A stretch of DNA of 64,000 bases from HNR sp040400085 (lineage in GTDB: Bacteria > Actinomycetota > Actinomycetes > Actinomycetales > Microbacteriaceae), in the NCBI GenBank assembly GCA_040400085.1, contig JBBAQX010000016.1, positions 15,488 to 79,487 on the forward strand, given 5' to 3'. The position numbers and the translations under genes are program-made. Below are positions 28,057 to 37,408 of the stretch, piece after piece (positions within the stretch are counted from its first letter, which is position 1; each line of letters starts with the position of its first letter). Below the pieces are notes generated by a model. It was not told the DNA's origin. It did not search any database and saw nothing but the letters and a program-made list of their open reading frames with translations.

Positions 28057-29019
28057 TTAGAGCTCGCCAAACCGATCCGTGGCCTCGATGAGCGCGGAGA
28101 GGATGCCGGGCTCCGTAACGGCGTGACCGGCATCCGGAATCATCTGGAAGTCAGCCTCGGGCCAGGCGCGATGCAGGTCCCACGCGGTCACAGCGGGGGT
28201 GCAGATGTCGTAGCGGCCCTGCACGATGACGCCGGGGATGCCTGCGAGCCGGTGAGCATTAGCAATCAGCTGCCCGTCGTCCATCCATCCCCTGTTGGAG
28301 AAGTAGTGGTTCTCGATCCGGGCGAAGGCAAGGGCGAAGGCTGAGTCCGCCCGGACCTTCGCGATCTCCGCCTCGTCGGGGTGCAGTCGGATAGTGGAGT
28401 TTTCCCAGACCGTCCAGGCCCTCGACGCTGGACCGTTGACAGCGGGATCCGGATCTGCGAGCAGCCTGCGGTAGGCAGAGACGAGATCACCCCGTTCGGC
28501 TTCCGGCACCGGCGCGATGTACTCCTCCCAGAAGTCAGGAAAGATATGAGAGGCACCCTCCTGATAGAACCAATCGATCTCACTGCGTCGCAGGGTAAAG
28601 ATCCCGCGCACGATGAGCTGGCTCACGCGATCCGGATATTCTTCCGCGTAGGCCAGAGCGAGGGTGCTCCCCCAGCTTCCACCAAAGACCTGCCAACGAT
28701 CCACGCCGAGCGTCACCCGCAGCTTCTCCATATCGGCGATCAGGTGCCACGTGGTATTCGTCGCCAGATCGGCCTCGGGCTGGCTCGCATGCGGAGTACT
28801 TTTACCGCATCCCCGCTGATCGAACAGGATGATGCGGTACCTCTCAGGATTAAAAAGCCTGCGATGAATCGGCGCGGTTCCGCTTCCCGGGCCACCGTGC
28901 AAGAAGACAACGGGTTTGCCGTTCGCGTTGCCCGATTCCTCCCAGTAGACCAGGTTGCCGTCGCCGGTGTCCAGCATTCCTGACGTGTACGGTTCGATTG
29001 CGGGATAAAGATCAGCCAT
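28057..29019 (-). CDS. pip: Proline iminopeptidase
   Basis: 320 residues, alpha/beta hydrolase of peptidase family S33 that removes N-terminal proline from peptides in the cytoplasm. The oxyanion motif HGGPGSG is at 41-47, DQRGCGKSTPH at 67-77 and the nucleophile Ser115 in GGSWGS; the catalytic Asp and His are expected in GRYDICTP and DAGHAVTEPG near the end. It begins 9 bases after the stop of the acyl-CoA oxidase-like gene and is probably co-transcribed. It fits functionally with the peptide ABC operon further upstream. Confidence 0.95.
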   Translation of the reverse strand: MADLYPAIEPYTSGMLDTGDGNLVYWEESGNANGKPVVFLHGGPGSGTAPIHRRLFNPERYRIILFDQRGCGKSTPHASQPEADLATNTTWHLIADMEKLRVTLGVDRWQVFGGSWGSTLALAYAEEYPDRVSQLIVRGIFTLRRSEIDWFYQEGASHIFPDFWEEYIAPVPEAERGDLVSAYRRLLADPDPAVNGPASRAWTVWENSTIRLHPDEAEIAKVRADSAFALAFARIENHYFSNRGWMDDGQLIANAHRLAGIPGVIVQGRYDICTPAVTAWDLHRAWPEADFQMIPDAGHAVTEPGILSALIEATDRFGEL

Positions 29020-29028
29020 TTTCCAACA

Positions 29029-31047
29029 CTAGCGGCTTGGCTGCGATCTGAGTGTCTTTTCGTTCGAGGGGACGGCTCCAACCGCCGCCTGCGCGGCATA
29101 GTATTCTCGAGCCTCGTCCTGCCGCTCCTGCTCAGCGCCCGACGCGATACTCGCCCGAATATGCTCCGGTCCGTAGCCAAAAGCGGCGACCAATTCGAGG
29201 GAAAATGGACGGATGCGCGCCACCAGCCGATCTATATACTGCGTCACGGACTCGGCTCGCTGGCCCGTGAGCCGCCCATGGATCAGGTACCACGCGGCGT
29301 GTTTCTCGACGAGACTCAGCCCGAAGAGGTCACGCAACCAGGTGAGGACCTGCTTGTTGCCGGCATCCGTTGTCGAATCGACCGCCTCCGTGAAGGCTTC
29401 CCATTGCAGCAGCTCCGCGTGGGCGCGCGCGGCCTCGATGAGTTCGTTCTGGTTCTCGTTGAAGAGTTCTGCTGCTTCTTCGCGCGAGAGCTTAGAGCTG
29501 TTCTTGAGCCTGTCTGCGATGGCGGCGATCATGGTGCTCACCCGGCCGCTCAGAAGCTCCCGCTGATAGTCAACCTCACGCACGTGACCCACGGCGCGGG
29601 CCGTTGATCCGAGATCAGCTACGTTCTGGGCGAGTTGGCGCAGCCCGGTGCCGTGCAGAACGGTATCGCCCGCGCGCTCGGCCGCCGCCCGCGCGATGAC
29701 TCCGAGGTCGGCCCCCTTGAACTTTTTGGCATAGTCGGCGAGCAGACGCTTAGCGACCAGCTGCAGCAGCACGTTGTTGTCGCCCTCAAACGTGACGTAC
29801 ACGTCGAGATCGGCGCGCAGACCCGTCATCCGGTTTTCGGCGAGGAATCCCGCCCCACCGCAGGCCTCTCGGCACTCCTGCAGGGTGTCGAGCGCTGCCC
29901 AGGTCGACAGGGCCTTCGATGCCGCGGCGAGGGTCTCAAGGTCCTGCCTGTTCTGATCGGAGTCGTCCGCCCCGCTAAAGACCTCGTCAAACTTCTGGAG
30001 CAGGGTCTCGTGGGCAAACGAGACGGCGAAGGTTTCCGCCAGCTTGGGAATCAGCCTGCGCTGGTGGCGTTGATAGTCGAGGAGAACGTGTTCGCCGTTG
30101 CCGTCTGCCGCTGCGAATTGGCGGCGCTGCGATCCGTAGGTCAGGGCGATCTGGAGGCCGATCTTCATGGCGGCCGCTGCGGCCCCGTCGAGAGATACCC
30201 TGCCCTGAACGAGGGTTCCGAGCATCGTGAAGAAGCGGCGCCCCGGGCTTTCGATGGGGCTGCTGTAGGTGCCGTCCTCGGAAACGTCACCGTATCTGTT
30301 CAGCAGATTGGATCGGGGGATGCGGACATCCGTAAAGTGAAGTCGCCCGTTATCGATGCCGTTCAGACCACCCTTAAGGCCGTCGTCCTCGCCGCCTACC
30401 CCGGGCAGGAATTCACCGTCGCTGTCGCGAATCGGCACGAAGAATGCGTGCACTCCGTGCTTGACGCCCTTGGTGATGAGCTGCGCGAAGAGAACACACG
30501 CTTTTCCGTGAAGCGCCGCGTTTCCGAGGTAGTCTTTCCACGCGCCACGGAACGGCGTATCGATCACGAACTCCCGGGAGGCTTCATCGTAGGTGGCCGT
30601 CGTGGCAATGCTCGCGACATCCGATCCGTGGCCCGTCTCGGTCATGGCGAACGCCCCTGGCAGCTCAAGGCTGATGATCTGAGGTAGCCACCGTGCGTGA
30701 TGCTCCGCGGTACCCAGGTGCTGGATCGCCGCGCCGAAGAGGCCCCATTGCACCCCGGCCTTGATCTGGAGAGACGGGTCAGCGACAACGAGCTCCTCGA
30801 ACGCCGCTATGTTTCCGCCGTGGTTGTCATGACCTCCGACCGAGGTGGGATAGGCTCGCTGGATTGCCCCCTCCTCAACGAGTAGCCGGAGCTGCGACAG
30901 AACACGTTCGCGGTGCTCTGCCATGCTCAGGCCGTTGATCTGGTGAAGCTCAGGCTTTGCCGCGGTTGCGCGCGCTTCTCGCCGTTCTTGTTTCCAGCGG
31001 CCGAGCAATTGTTCAGCCAGAGCTTCGACGTTTACCTGATCTACCAT
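29029..31047 (-). CDS. Acyl-CoA oxidase/dehydrogenase family protein
   Basis: About 672 residues from the chosen start. The flavin-binding middle domain shows FAMTETGHGSDVASIATTAT and a C-terminal extended region (EACGGAGFLAENRM, FEGDNNVLLQLVAKRLLADY) typical of acyl-CoA oxidases rather than the 380-residue dehydrogenases. It would oxidise acyl-CoA at the alpha-beta bond, with FAD. The open frame extends 35 codons further up to 31152, but the ATG at 31047 has AAAGGACC in front and gives a normal N-terminus (MVDQVNVEALAEQLL). Co-transcribed with pip. Confidence 0.9.
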   Translation of the reverse strand: MVDQVNVEALAEQLLGRWKQERREARATAAKPELHQINGLSMAEHRERVLSQLRLLVEEGAIQRAYPTSVGGHDNHGGNIAAFEELVVADPSLQIKAGVQWGLFGAAIQHLGTAEHHARWLPQIISLELPGAFAMTETGHGSDVASIATTATYDEASREFVIDTPFRGAWKDYLGNAALHGKACVLFAQLITKGVKHGVHAFFVPIRDSDGEFLPGVGGEDDGLKGGLNGIDNGRLHFTDVRIPRSNLLNRYGDVSEDGTYSSPIESPGRRFFTMLGTLVQGRVSLDGAAAAAMKIGLQIALTYGSQRRQFAAADGNGEHVLLDYQRHQRRLIPKLAETFAVSFAHETLLQKFDEVFSGADDSDQNRQDLETLAAASKALSTWAALDTLQECREACGGAGFLAENRMTGLRADLDVYVTFEGDNNVLLQLVAKRLLADYAKKFKGADLGVIARAAAERAGDTVLHGTGLRQLAQNVADLGSTARAVGHVREVDYQRELLSGRVSTMIAAIADRLKNSSKLSREEAAELFNENQNELIEAARAHAELLQWEAFTEAVDSTTDAGNKQVLTWLRDLFGLSLVEKHAAWYLIHGRLTGQRAESVTQYIDRLVARIRPFSLELVAAFGYGPEHIRASIASGAEQERQDEAREYYAAQAAVGAVPSNEKTLRSQPSR

Positions 31048-31248
31048 CGTTGGTCCTTTATCCGTCTGTGAAAAATTTTCCGGTATCACTACGGTAGACC
31101 GCATACGGATTCCAGCCAAGAACCACGTCTGGAGGTGACAAAAAAGCCCCAAGGTCCCCGGACGACACTAGGAGACTATACACAAAAGTAGCAGGCTATC
31201 CTCAGAGGTAAGCAACAAGAGTGGGTGGCGGGGGCGCGACGGCGCAGC

Positions 31249-31277
31249 GGCACGACGGCACGACGGCACGACGGCAC
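31249..31277. repeat. 8-bp tandem repeat GGCACGAC, 3.6 copies
   Basis: Three exact copies (31249-31256, 31257-31264, 31265-31272) plus GGCAC. A length-variable simple repeat. Confidence 0.9.
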
Positions 31278-31320
31278 GGGGATTCTGGCCAGGCAGGCAG
31301 CTATCGGCTGCCCAAACGGG

Positions 31321-31407
31321 GTCGGCCCAACTTGCACGATGTCGGCCCAAGCTGTTTCTTGGGCCGACATCGCGAAAGTTGGGCCGGGCAGCGTAAGTTG
31401 GGCCGAC
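31321..31407. repeat. Cluster of TTGGGCCGAC motifs in both orientations
   Basis: GTCGGCCCAA at 31321-31330 and 31341-31350; the complement TTGGGCCGAC at 31359-31368 and 31398-31407; the variant TTGGGCCGGG at 31379-31388. The central pair forms a perfect hairpin with 15-bp arms (31337-31351 and 31358-31372) and a 6-base loop. There is no T-run, so a classical terminator is unlikely, though the hairpin lies behind the peptide ABC operon. Confidence 0.85.
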
Positions 31408-31488
31408 ATCGAACAGCCGACATCGAATAACCCACGCCGAACAGTCCACGCCGCGTGGCCTAGTCGCGGATACCCGACGCGGGCCCCC

Positions 31489-32304
31489 TTAGACCTCTAG
31501 CTCGCTTTCGGGCAGTCCGGGGAGACGCCCGAGGCCGTCGGGCAGCGGGATCGAGCTGAGCAGCAAACGGGTATAGGGATGCTGCGGGTCGTTCCACACC
31601 TGCTCGGTCGGGCCGGACTCCACGATCTCGCCGCGGCGCATCACCAGGATACGATCGGCGATGCTCCGGACAACAGCGAGGTCGTGGCTGATGAAGAGCA
31701 TCCCGGAGTTCGCCTCGAGGGCGAGTTCGCGCATCAGCTCAGCGATCTGCGATTGCAGGCTCGCATCGAGGGCAGAGATCGGCTCGTCACCGATCAGCAG
31801 AAGCGGTTGCGCGGCGAGAGCACGCGCAATCGCGACGCGCTGCCGCTGCCCACCCGAAAACTGGTGCGGGTACTTCGAGGCGTCCGACGCATGAAGACCA
31901 ACACGCTCAAGCCAATCCTGCGGTGTCTGGACGTCACCACTCGTCGCTAACCGGATGCCGTCGGCAATTTGGGCGCCAACACTCCGCCTCGGATTGAGCG
32001 AGTTATACGGGTCTTGAAACACCATCTGCAAGCGGCTCTGTGTGAGCGAGCGGCGGCGAAAGGTGAGCGGGGAAATAGCCTCGCCGTGAAAACGTAGCTC
32101 CCCGGACGCGGGCTTCACCATGCCGCTGAGAGCTTTGGCGATGGTCGACTTTCCGCAACCCGATTCGCCGACAAGGCCGACGGTTTCGCCGCGTTCCACG
32201 CTGAAGGAAACCCCGTTTACCGCGGTAAATGCGGGTTTCCCGGGAGTGTGATATCGAACGACGAGGTCCGACACATCGAGTAGTTGCTCTGTCTTCACTG
32301 TCAT
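31489..32304 (-). CDS. Oligopeptide ABC transporter ATP-binding protein (DppF/OppF type)
   Basis: 271 residues. Walker A GESGCGKSTIAKAL, signature FSGGQRQRVAIARALA, Walker B LLLIGDEPISALDASLQSQ, H-loop MLFISHDLAVV. SLTQSRLQMVFQDPYNSLNP is the Q-loop region of peptide transporters. It is shorter than most DppF proteins because the C-terminal oligo_HPY extension with its cysteine cluster is missing or cut short. Last gene of the operon. Confidence 0.93.
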   Translation of the reverse strand: MTVKTEQLLDVSDLVVRYHTPGKPAFTAVNGVSFSVERGETVGLVGESGCGKSTIAKALSGMVKPASGELRFHGEAISPLTFRRRSLTQSRLQMVFQDPYNSLNPRRSVGAQIADGIRLATSGDVQTPQDWLERVGLHASDASKYPHQFSGGQRQRVAIARALAAQPLLLIGDEPISALDASLQSQIAELMRELALEANSGMLFISHDLAVVRSIADRILVMRRGEIVESGPTEQVWNDPQHPYTRLLLSSIPLPDGLGRLPGLPESELEV

Positions 32305-33158
32305 GAGGTGCTTCCGGAATCGTCGAGTTTGTTTCCTGGCAGCGCTGCGATGAGCTCGCGCGTGTAATCGTGGCTCGGGCGGGTCAGTACGTCGAAACGC
32401 GGGCCGTGCTCGACCACGCTACCGTAGCGCATCACCGTAACTTCGTCGGCAATTGCCGACATCACACCAAGGTCATGCGTAACAAGCATCACGGCGAGCC
32501 CGAGATCGTCGCAGAGCCCACGGAGTAGCCGGAGCACACCAGCCTGGACGGTGACGTCAAGGGCCGTCGTCGGCTCGTCGGCGATGATCACGCTGGGCTC
32601 GCAGGCAAGCGCTACCGCGATGGCGATGCGCTGCCGCATCCCTCCCGAGAATTGATGCGGGTACTTACGAAGGGCCTCAACCGGCTCGGGAATCCGCACG
32701 CGTTCGAGTAACTTGACAGCTCGCTCGTGCGCCTCCGCGCGGGAAACGTCGAGATGGGTGCGCATGTGATCGGTGATTTGTACGCCGACGCGGAGCATCG
32801 GGTGCAGGCTGGTCGAGGGATCCTGAAAGATCATCGCGATGTCGCGACCCCTCAGCCGGTTCAGCGATCCGGTAGGGAGATCGAGCAGGTTCTGTCCGCC
32901 AAAGCTCACCTCACCGCTGGCGCGAGCGCCCGCCGGGAGCAGGCCCATCACGGCGAGGCCGGTCATGGTCTTACCCGAACCGCTTTCGCCGGCAACGCCG
33001 GAGATAATGCCGGGGCGAAGGGACAGCGATACCCCGTCGAGCAGGACCTTTGGCGACGGATCCTTGCGTTTCGCGGGTAGCACGACGCTCAGGTCCCGGA
33101 TTTCGAGCCCGGTCGCGCGCGATTCGCTCGGCGATTCAATTGAGGATGCTGCGGTCAC
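32301..33158 (-). CDS. Oligopeptide ABC transporter ATP-binding protein (DppD/OppD type)
   Basis: 285 residues. Walker A GESGSGKTMTGLAVMGLLP, Q-loop AMIFQDPSTSLHPMLRVG, signature FSGGMRQRIAIAVALACEP, Walker B VIIADEPTTALDVTVQA and H-loop VMLVTHDLGVM define a DppD-type subunit. It overlaps the genes on both sides by four bases. The C-terminal extension is short, as in the partner ATPase. Confidence 0.94.
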   Translation of the reverse strand: MTAASSIESPSESRATGLEIRDLSVVLPAKRKDPSPKVLLDGVSLSLRPGIISGVAGESGSGKTMTGLAVMGLLPAGARASGEVSFGGQNLLDLPTGSLNRLRGRDIAMIFQDPSTSLHPMLRVGVQITDHMRTHLDVSRAEAHERAVKLLERVRIPEPVEALRKYPHQFSGGMRQRIAIAVALACEPSVIIADEPTTALDVTVQAGVLRLLRGLCDDLGLAVMLVTHDLGVMSAIADEVTVMRYGSVVEHGPRFDVLTRPSHDYTRELIAALPGNKLDDSGSTS

Positions 33159-34030
33159 GATGCCCTCCCAGTGCTACCGGATTGCGGGTCAAGAATGTCA
33201 CGGAGCGCATCGCCGATGAAGTTCAGCGCCAACACAATCGACAGGATCGCGATGCCGGGGAACAGGGCAATCCACCAGGCATCCATGTTTTGGGTTCCGA
33301 CGGAGATCATCGATCCCCACTCGGCGGCAGGCGGCACAGCTCCCAGCCCAAGATAGGACAGTCCCGACAGCAGCAGGATTGCCGTACCCACATCGAGGGT
33401 TGCCAGCACCAGAATCGAGCCGATCACGTTGGGGAGGACATCAACCCGCAGCGAGGAGAACGAGGAAAAGCGCAGCATCCGGTCAGCGAGAACGAACTCG
33501 CGATGACGCATGCTCATCACGAGCGAACGCATCACGCGGGCGTAGGACGGCCAGCTGACGATCAGCATCGCGATCACGGCATTTTGCAGCGACGGGCCGA
33601 GCACGGCAGCGATCACCATGGCCAGGATAATGGTGGGGAAGGCGAAGACGAGGTCCGTAATCCGCATGATGATTTCGTCGACGGCACGGCCGAAATAGCC
33701 CGCGATCGCCCCGAGCACGCTGCCGAGGGTCATCGACAGCACGACGAGCAGCAGTGACAGCGGGATAGATACCTGTGAACCGAAGATCACGCGGCTGAGG
33801 ACGTCCCTGCCGAGCGTATCCGTGCCAAGGGGATAGGGAGCCCCAGGAGGGGCGAGCCGGTCCTCGGACGTGGCAAGCGGGTCGAAGGGCGCAATAAGCG
33901 GCGCGAAGATCGCGACCAGCAACCAGGCGCACACGATAACGATGCCGATAACGGCAAGCGGGTTTCGTAATATTGCCGGGCTGCGAAATCTAGGTTTCGG
34001 CAGGGCCGGGTTTACCGTGCTCTGGGTCAT
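33155..34030 (-). CDS. Oligopeptide ABC transporter permease (DppC/OppC type)
   Basis: 291 residues. N-terminal OppC helix (NPLAVIGIVIVCAWLLVAI) followed by HPLG-like PLGTDTLGRDVLSRVIFGSQ, the landmark of DppC permeases, five further helices and the coupling loop RVMRSLVMSMRHREFVLADR. SGLSYLGLGAVPPAAEWGSM is the conserved C-terminal stretch. Overlaps its neighbours by four bases each. Confidence 0.94.
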   Translation of the reverse strand: MTQSTVNPALPKPRFRSPAILRNPLAVIGIVIVCAWLLVAIFAPLIAPFDPLATSEDRLAPPGAPYPLGTDTLGRDVLSRVIFGSQVSIPLSLLLVVLSMTLGSVLGAIAGYFGRAVDEIIMRITDLVFAFPTIILAMVIAAVLGPSLQNAVIAMLIVSWPSYARVMRSLVMSMRHREFVLADRMLRFSSFSSLRVDVLPNVIGSILVLATLDVGTAILLLSGLSYLGLGAVPPAAEWGSMISVGTQNMDAWWIALFPGIAILSIVLALNFIGDALRDILDPQSGSTGRAS

Positions 34031-35067
34031 GAGGTCACCCGCACTCTCGGGTCGATAAAGCCGTAGGCCACATCGACGATCAGGTTAATGGTGATGTAGA
34101 TCACCCCAACGACCAGGCCAACGCCCATAATCGCAGGAAGGTTAAGGTTGCTCGCGGCGTTGAAGGCGTATTGGCCGAGCCCGTTCCAGGCAAAGACCGA
34201 TTCCACCAGGACGGTGCCGGAGAGAAGACCACCGAAGGCGAGGCCGACCACGGTGATGATCGGAACCATCGCGCCGCGCAGCACGTATCGGATGACGACG
34301 CTCGTGCTGCGCAAGCCCTTGGCCCGGGCAGCGCGAACGTAGTCTTGGTTGAGCACTTCAAGAACGGCAGAGCGGGCGAAACGAACGAGTAGCCCTACCG
34401 TATAGAGGGTCAACACGGCCGCTGGAAGGATGAGGTGGCTCAGGGCGTTCCCAAAGGTCTCGATATCCCCGGCCAACAACGAATCCACGAGATAGAGGCC
34501 TGTCACCCGCGGCGGAGGCATCAGGGTCGGGTCGAGTCGGCCGCTACCGGGCAGTATGCCCCACTGGTAGAAGAGGAAGTAATACGCGAGCAGCGCCAGC
34601 CAAAAGGTGGGCACGGAAAGCCCGAAGAGGCTCACGACGCGCAGGACCTGGTCGGTGAATTTTCCCCGGCGATATGCCGCGAGCGTGCCGAGACCAACCC
34701 CGAGGATCAAAGAAAATATGATCGCGACCCCCGCCAACTCCATCGTTGCCGGCAGCACGTCGCCGAGCTCCTGCGCAATGGGCTGGCTGGTTTGCAGGGA
34801 GACGCCGAGGTCTCCCTGCACCAGATTCTGCAGGTACGTCACGTATTGCACCACGATCGGCTGATCCAGGCCGTGGTCCGCCCGGTACTGGGCAACAATC
34901 GCTGGATCTCCGGATGCCTTATCTCCCAGCGCCTGATTCACCGGGTCCGAGGGGACCAGGTTGGTCAGGGTAAAGGTGACTATCGTAACGCCGAGCAGCA
35001 ACAAGGCTGCGATTCCCACGCGCCGCGTGAGAAACATCACCAGCGGATATTTACGAAGGAAACGCAT
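34027..35067 (-). CDS. Oligopeptide ABC transporter permease (DppB/OppB type)
   Basis: 346 residues. FLTRRVGIAALLLLGVTIVT and FTLTNLVPSDPVNQALGDKA are the typical start of DppB; GLDQPIVVQYVTYLQNLVQG precedes the membrane domain, and VRAARAKGLRSTSVVIRYVL is the coupling-loop region. Start and the dppA-like stop overlap as TAATG. Confidence 0.94.
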   Translation of the reverse strand: MRFLRKYPLVMFLTRRVGIAALLLLGVTIVTFTLTNLVPSDPVNQALGDKASGDPAIVAQYRADHGLDQPIVVQYVTYLQNLVQGDLGVSLQTSQPIAQELGDVLPATMELAGVAIIFSLILGVGLGTLAAYRRGKFTDQVLRVVSLFGLSVPTFWLALLAYYFLFYQWGILPGSGRLDPTLMPPPRVTGLYLVDSLLAGDIETFGNALSHLILPAAVLTLYTVGLLVRFARSAVLEVLNQDYVRAARAKGLRSTSVVIRYVLRGAMVPIITVVGLAFGGLLSGTVLVESVFAWNGLGQYAFNAASNLNLPAIMGVGLVVGVIYITINLIVDVAYGFIDPRVRVTS

Positions 35068-36626
35068 TATTTCTTGACGAGCGCGGTGATATCGAAGTCA
35101 CCCGTCGGAAGAATCGTGAGGTCAACAGAAGACGAGTGAACGATGTTGGTGGCGGGGTGCAGCAGGCCAACAAACGGTCCGACCTCGTTGAAGCGACGCT
35201 GCGCCTCCTGGAACAATTCGTTGCGCTTGTCTTCTGACGGTTCGTTCGTGATCTGCGTCTCGAGCGCCTCCAGCTGAGCATCCGATCCCTTGGGCCATCC
35301 CGCGCGCTTCGCCATCTGGTTTCCGGGGAAGTAGGAGAAGTACTCGAAGTTGTGAGGGTAGTCGGGCTGCACGTACCACAGGGCGCTAGTCTGCTTGCCA
35401 TCGCGGTAGGGGTCAAGCGCCGTGGTGATGGGCGACGGGTCGAGCTGGAAGTTGATTCCGAGTTCTTTCATCTGCGCCTGAATTGCCTCGCTCACGGTGA
35501 GCAGGGAGATACCGCGCACGGACTTGTCGTTCGCGACGCTGAACTTCACGGCCTCACCGTTGTAGCCAGATTCCTGGAGCGCGGCCTTGGCCTTGGCAAC
35601 ATCTGTCTTCACGGCCTCATCGGCAGGCAGCGCGCCGGGGATCGTCGGCGCGATCAGCCCGGCTACCCGAACGGCGTCAGGGCCAGCAAGGCGCAGGATC
35701 GCATCGTAGTCAATACCGTAGCGAACGGCCTCAAGGAATTTAGGATTCGAGGTGATAGTGCTGATCGCGGGGTCCTGGTTGAGCAGCACGTAGAGCATCT
35801 GGTTTGACGGTTCCGTGGTGAGCGTAACGTTCTTCGGCAGATCTTTTGTCTGATCGAACGACAGATCGGTGACAATATTCGCCGTGCCGGCTTTAACGTT
35901 AATCAGCTGTGTGGGAGCCTGTACGTTGCGGAACACAATTCGGTCATAAGCCGGAGCTTCTCCCCAGTACTTCTCGTTGCGCACCAGGCTCACCTGAGAC
36001 TTCAGGTCGCTCTTCTCGATCGTGTACGGTCCCGAGCCGACAGAATTCGTGTTCAGGTAAGACTCAGCCTTGTCATCGGGAGTCAGCGATCCGCCATTCT
36101 TCTCAACCTCAGCGGCGCTAACAATACCCATGGACGGGTTCGTGAGAATCACGGGCATCTGCGGCTTGGGCGTTTCGCTCGTCAGTGTGACCTGGGTATC
36201 GCTGACCTTGGCAACGGTGATCCCGTCGAGAGCTACAGAAGGGTTTCCCTTAATCCCGATCAGACGGTTGTAAGAGAAGACGATGTCGTCCGTCGTCATC
36301 GGGGTGCCATCGCCGAAGGCTACGCCGTCACGGAGGGTCAACGTGAGCACCGTGTTGTCGGCGTTCATCTCGTAATCGGTGAGGTACGGCTCGATCGAGT
36401 CGGCATTGCTGCCGCTAAAGCGCAGCGGGGTCTCGTAGACGCCGCGCAGGATGAGCATACCGGTCGGCTCGTACATCCGGCTGGGATCGAGCGTGGTCAG
36501 GTCAAAGGAGGTATCAATGACGAGCTGCTTCGAAGCGTTTGCGCCGCCGTTGCTCCCACCGGCACAACCGGAGAGGACAAGCGCCAGCGCCGCGGCAGCG
36601 GCGATAGGAATGAGTGAGCGTTTCAT
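35067..36626 (-). CDS. Peptide ABC transporter substrate-binding lipoprotein
   Basis: 519 residues of the SBP_bac_5 family. A lipoprotein signal ends with VLSGCAGGS (lipid-modified Cys21). Family motifs: LDPSRMYEPTGMLILRGVYE, LRDGVAFGDGTPMTTDDIVF, and VRYGIDYDAILRL. It captures peptides (or, in some relatives, other ligands such as nickel or opines) and delivers them to the permeases. First gene of a complete five-gene operon (binding protein, two permeases, two ATPases) with every junction overlapping. Confidence 0.93.
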   Translation of the reverse strand: MKRSLIPIAAAAALALVLSGCAGGSNGGANASKQLVIDTSFDLTTLDPSRMYEPTGMLILRGVYETPLRFSGSNADSIEPYLTDYEMNADNTVLTLTLRDGVAFGDGTPMTTDDIVFSYNRLIGIKGNPSVALDGITVAKVSDTQVTLTSETPKPQMPVILTNPSMGIVSAAEVEKNGGSLTPDDKAESYLNTNSVGSGPYTIEKSDLKSQVSLVRNEKYWGEAPAYDRIVFRNVQAPTQLINVKAGTANIVTDLSFDQTKDLPKNVTLTTEPSNQMLYVLLNQDPAISTITSNPKFLEAVRYGIDYDAILRLAGPDAVRVAGLIAPTIPGALPADEAVKTDVAKAKAALQESGYNGEAVKFSVANDKSVRGISLLTVSEAIQAQMKELGINFQLDPSPITTALDPYRDGKQTSALWYVQPDYPHNFEYFSYFPGNQMAKRAGWPKGSDAQLEALETQITNEPSEDKRNELFQEAQRRFNEVGPFVGLLHPATNIVHSSSVDLTILPTGDFDITALVKK

Positions 36627-36730
36627 GGGGGTTTTCTCTTTCTACGGGGGAAGGAATGTTCAAGTTTTAAGCGGCGCGGGTTACGTTGTACGTGCTAAGC
36701 GGCACTTTTCCACAGCACTTTTCACACAAA

Positions 36731-36743
36731 GTTGTTAAACAAC
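36731..36743. promoter_or_regulatory. Short palindrome between GAF gene and peptide operon
   Basis: GTTGTT-A-AACAAC is a perfect 6-bp inverted repeat just after the stop of the GAF gene and about 105 bases upstream of the peptide-binding protein start. It could be an operator; too short to be sure and without T-run for a terminator. Confidence 0.25.
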
Positions 36744-36747
36744 AACG

Positions 36748-37188
36748 TCAAACAGCACGCTTCGCACCGACGGCTTCGATAACGAGGGGATACGCGCGGC
36801 GAGTCAAATCTTCAGCGACCGAGACAGATTCCTGCGTGTAGTTTCCCTCCTCATCAAGGAAGTTCACGGAACCAATCACGACATCGTCAACGACCACCGG
36901 GATGTTGATAGCGGTGGTGCAGCCGAGCGCCAGAATTACGTCATGGTCGGGAAATAGATCAAGGATCTGTTGTTTTGTTGGATGGAATTCCGATGCGCGC
37001 GCGGCGTCCGTTGTGAGGTCACCTGCGGGCTTGAGACCGCCGACGGGATAGGTCTGCTCGTCTGAGCTAAAGGCACGAAATACCTGGGAGTTGTCTGGCG
37101 TGACCGCTGATACGGTGAACAATTTTGCTCCGATTGTGGCCTGCACCTCGGAATATAGCTCACTGAAGGAAGAAAAATCTACTGACAC
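36748..37188 (-). CDS. GAF-domain protein
   Basis: About 146 residues from the GTG at 37188; the open frame runs further, to an ATG at 37272, but its first 28 residues (rich in Cys, Gly) do not look like part of the domain and AGGGG lies 8 bases before the GTG. The body reads as a single GAF domain: VQATIGAKLFTVSAV, PDHDVILALGCTTAINIPVV, and DVVIGSVNFLDEEGNYT. Stand-alone GAF proteins bind small molecules or act as sensors. The Cys in LGCTTAINIP might be functional. It is divergent from the adenosylhomocysteinase-like gene. Confidence 0.75.
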   Translation of the reverse strand: MSVDFSSFSELYSEVQATIGAKLFTVSAVTPDNSQVFRAFSSDEQTYPVGGLKPAGDLTTDAARASEFHPTKQQILDLFPDHDVILALGCTTAINIPVVVDDVVIGSVNFLDEEGNYTQESVSVAEDLTRRAYPLVIEAVGAKRAV

Positions 37189-37408
37189 CGCTGCAACCCC
37201 TACTTTCGATCCGGAAACTAACACACACACGTTTGTTCCGGATAGGCAACGTGGCTCACCGCAGAGAAACATCGGCGGCTCCGGTAGCGAATCCTCTATA
37301 GATCGCTCCTCGAAATATTGTACACACTGTAGGGAACCTCCAATTCCACGGCCCTACCCACCGGACGCATTTTCCGGACAAGAGGGCGATCCAAGCTAAC
37401 CTAGATAA

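Larger units (their letters stand above)
31048..31488. other. Repeat-bearing intergenic island 1
   Basis: About 440 bases between the start of the acyl-CoA oxidase-like gene and the end of the peptide ABC operon. It contains a GGCACGAC tandem repeat (31249-31277) and a cluster of TTGGGCC(G) motifs (31321-31407) including a perfect 15-bp hairpin. No gene is convincing here. The same core motif fills a second island at about 59820-60200. Confidence 0.7.

Noticed and set aside
31337..31372. Hairpin as terminator of the peptide operon
   Set aside because: Arms are perfect but no T-run follows on the minus strand, and the arms are built from the repeated island motif.
37273..37408. SAH or SAM riboswitch before the adenosylhomocysteinase-like gene
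   Set aside because: No conserved riboswitch core was recognised in the 136 bases between the divergent genes.
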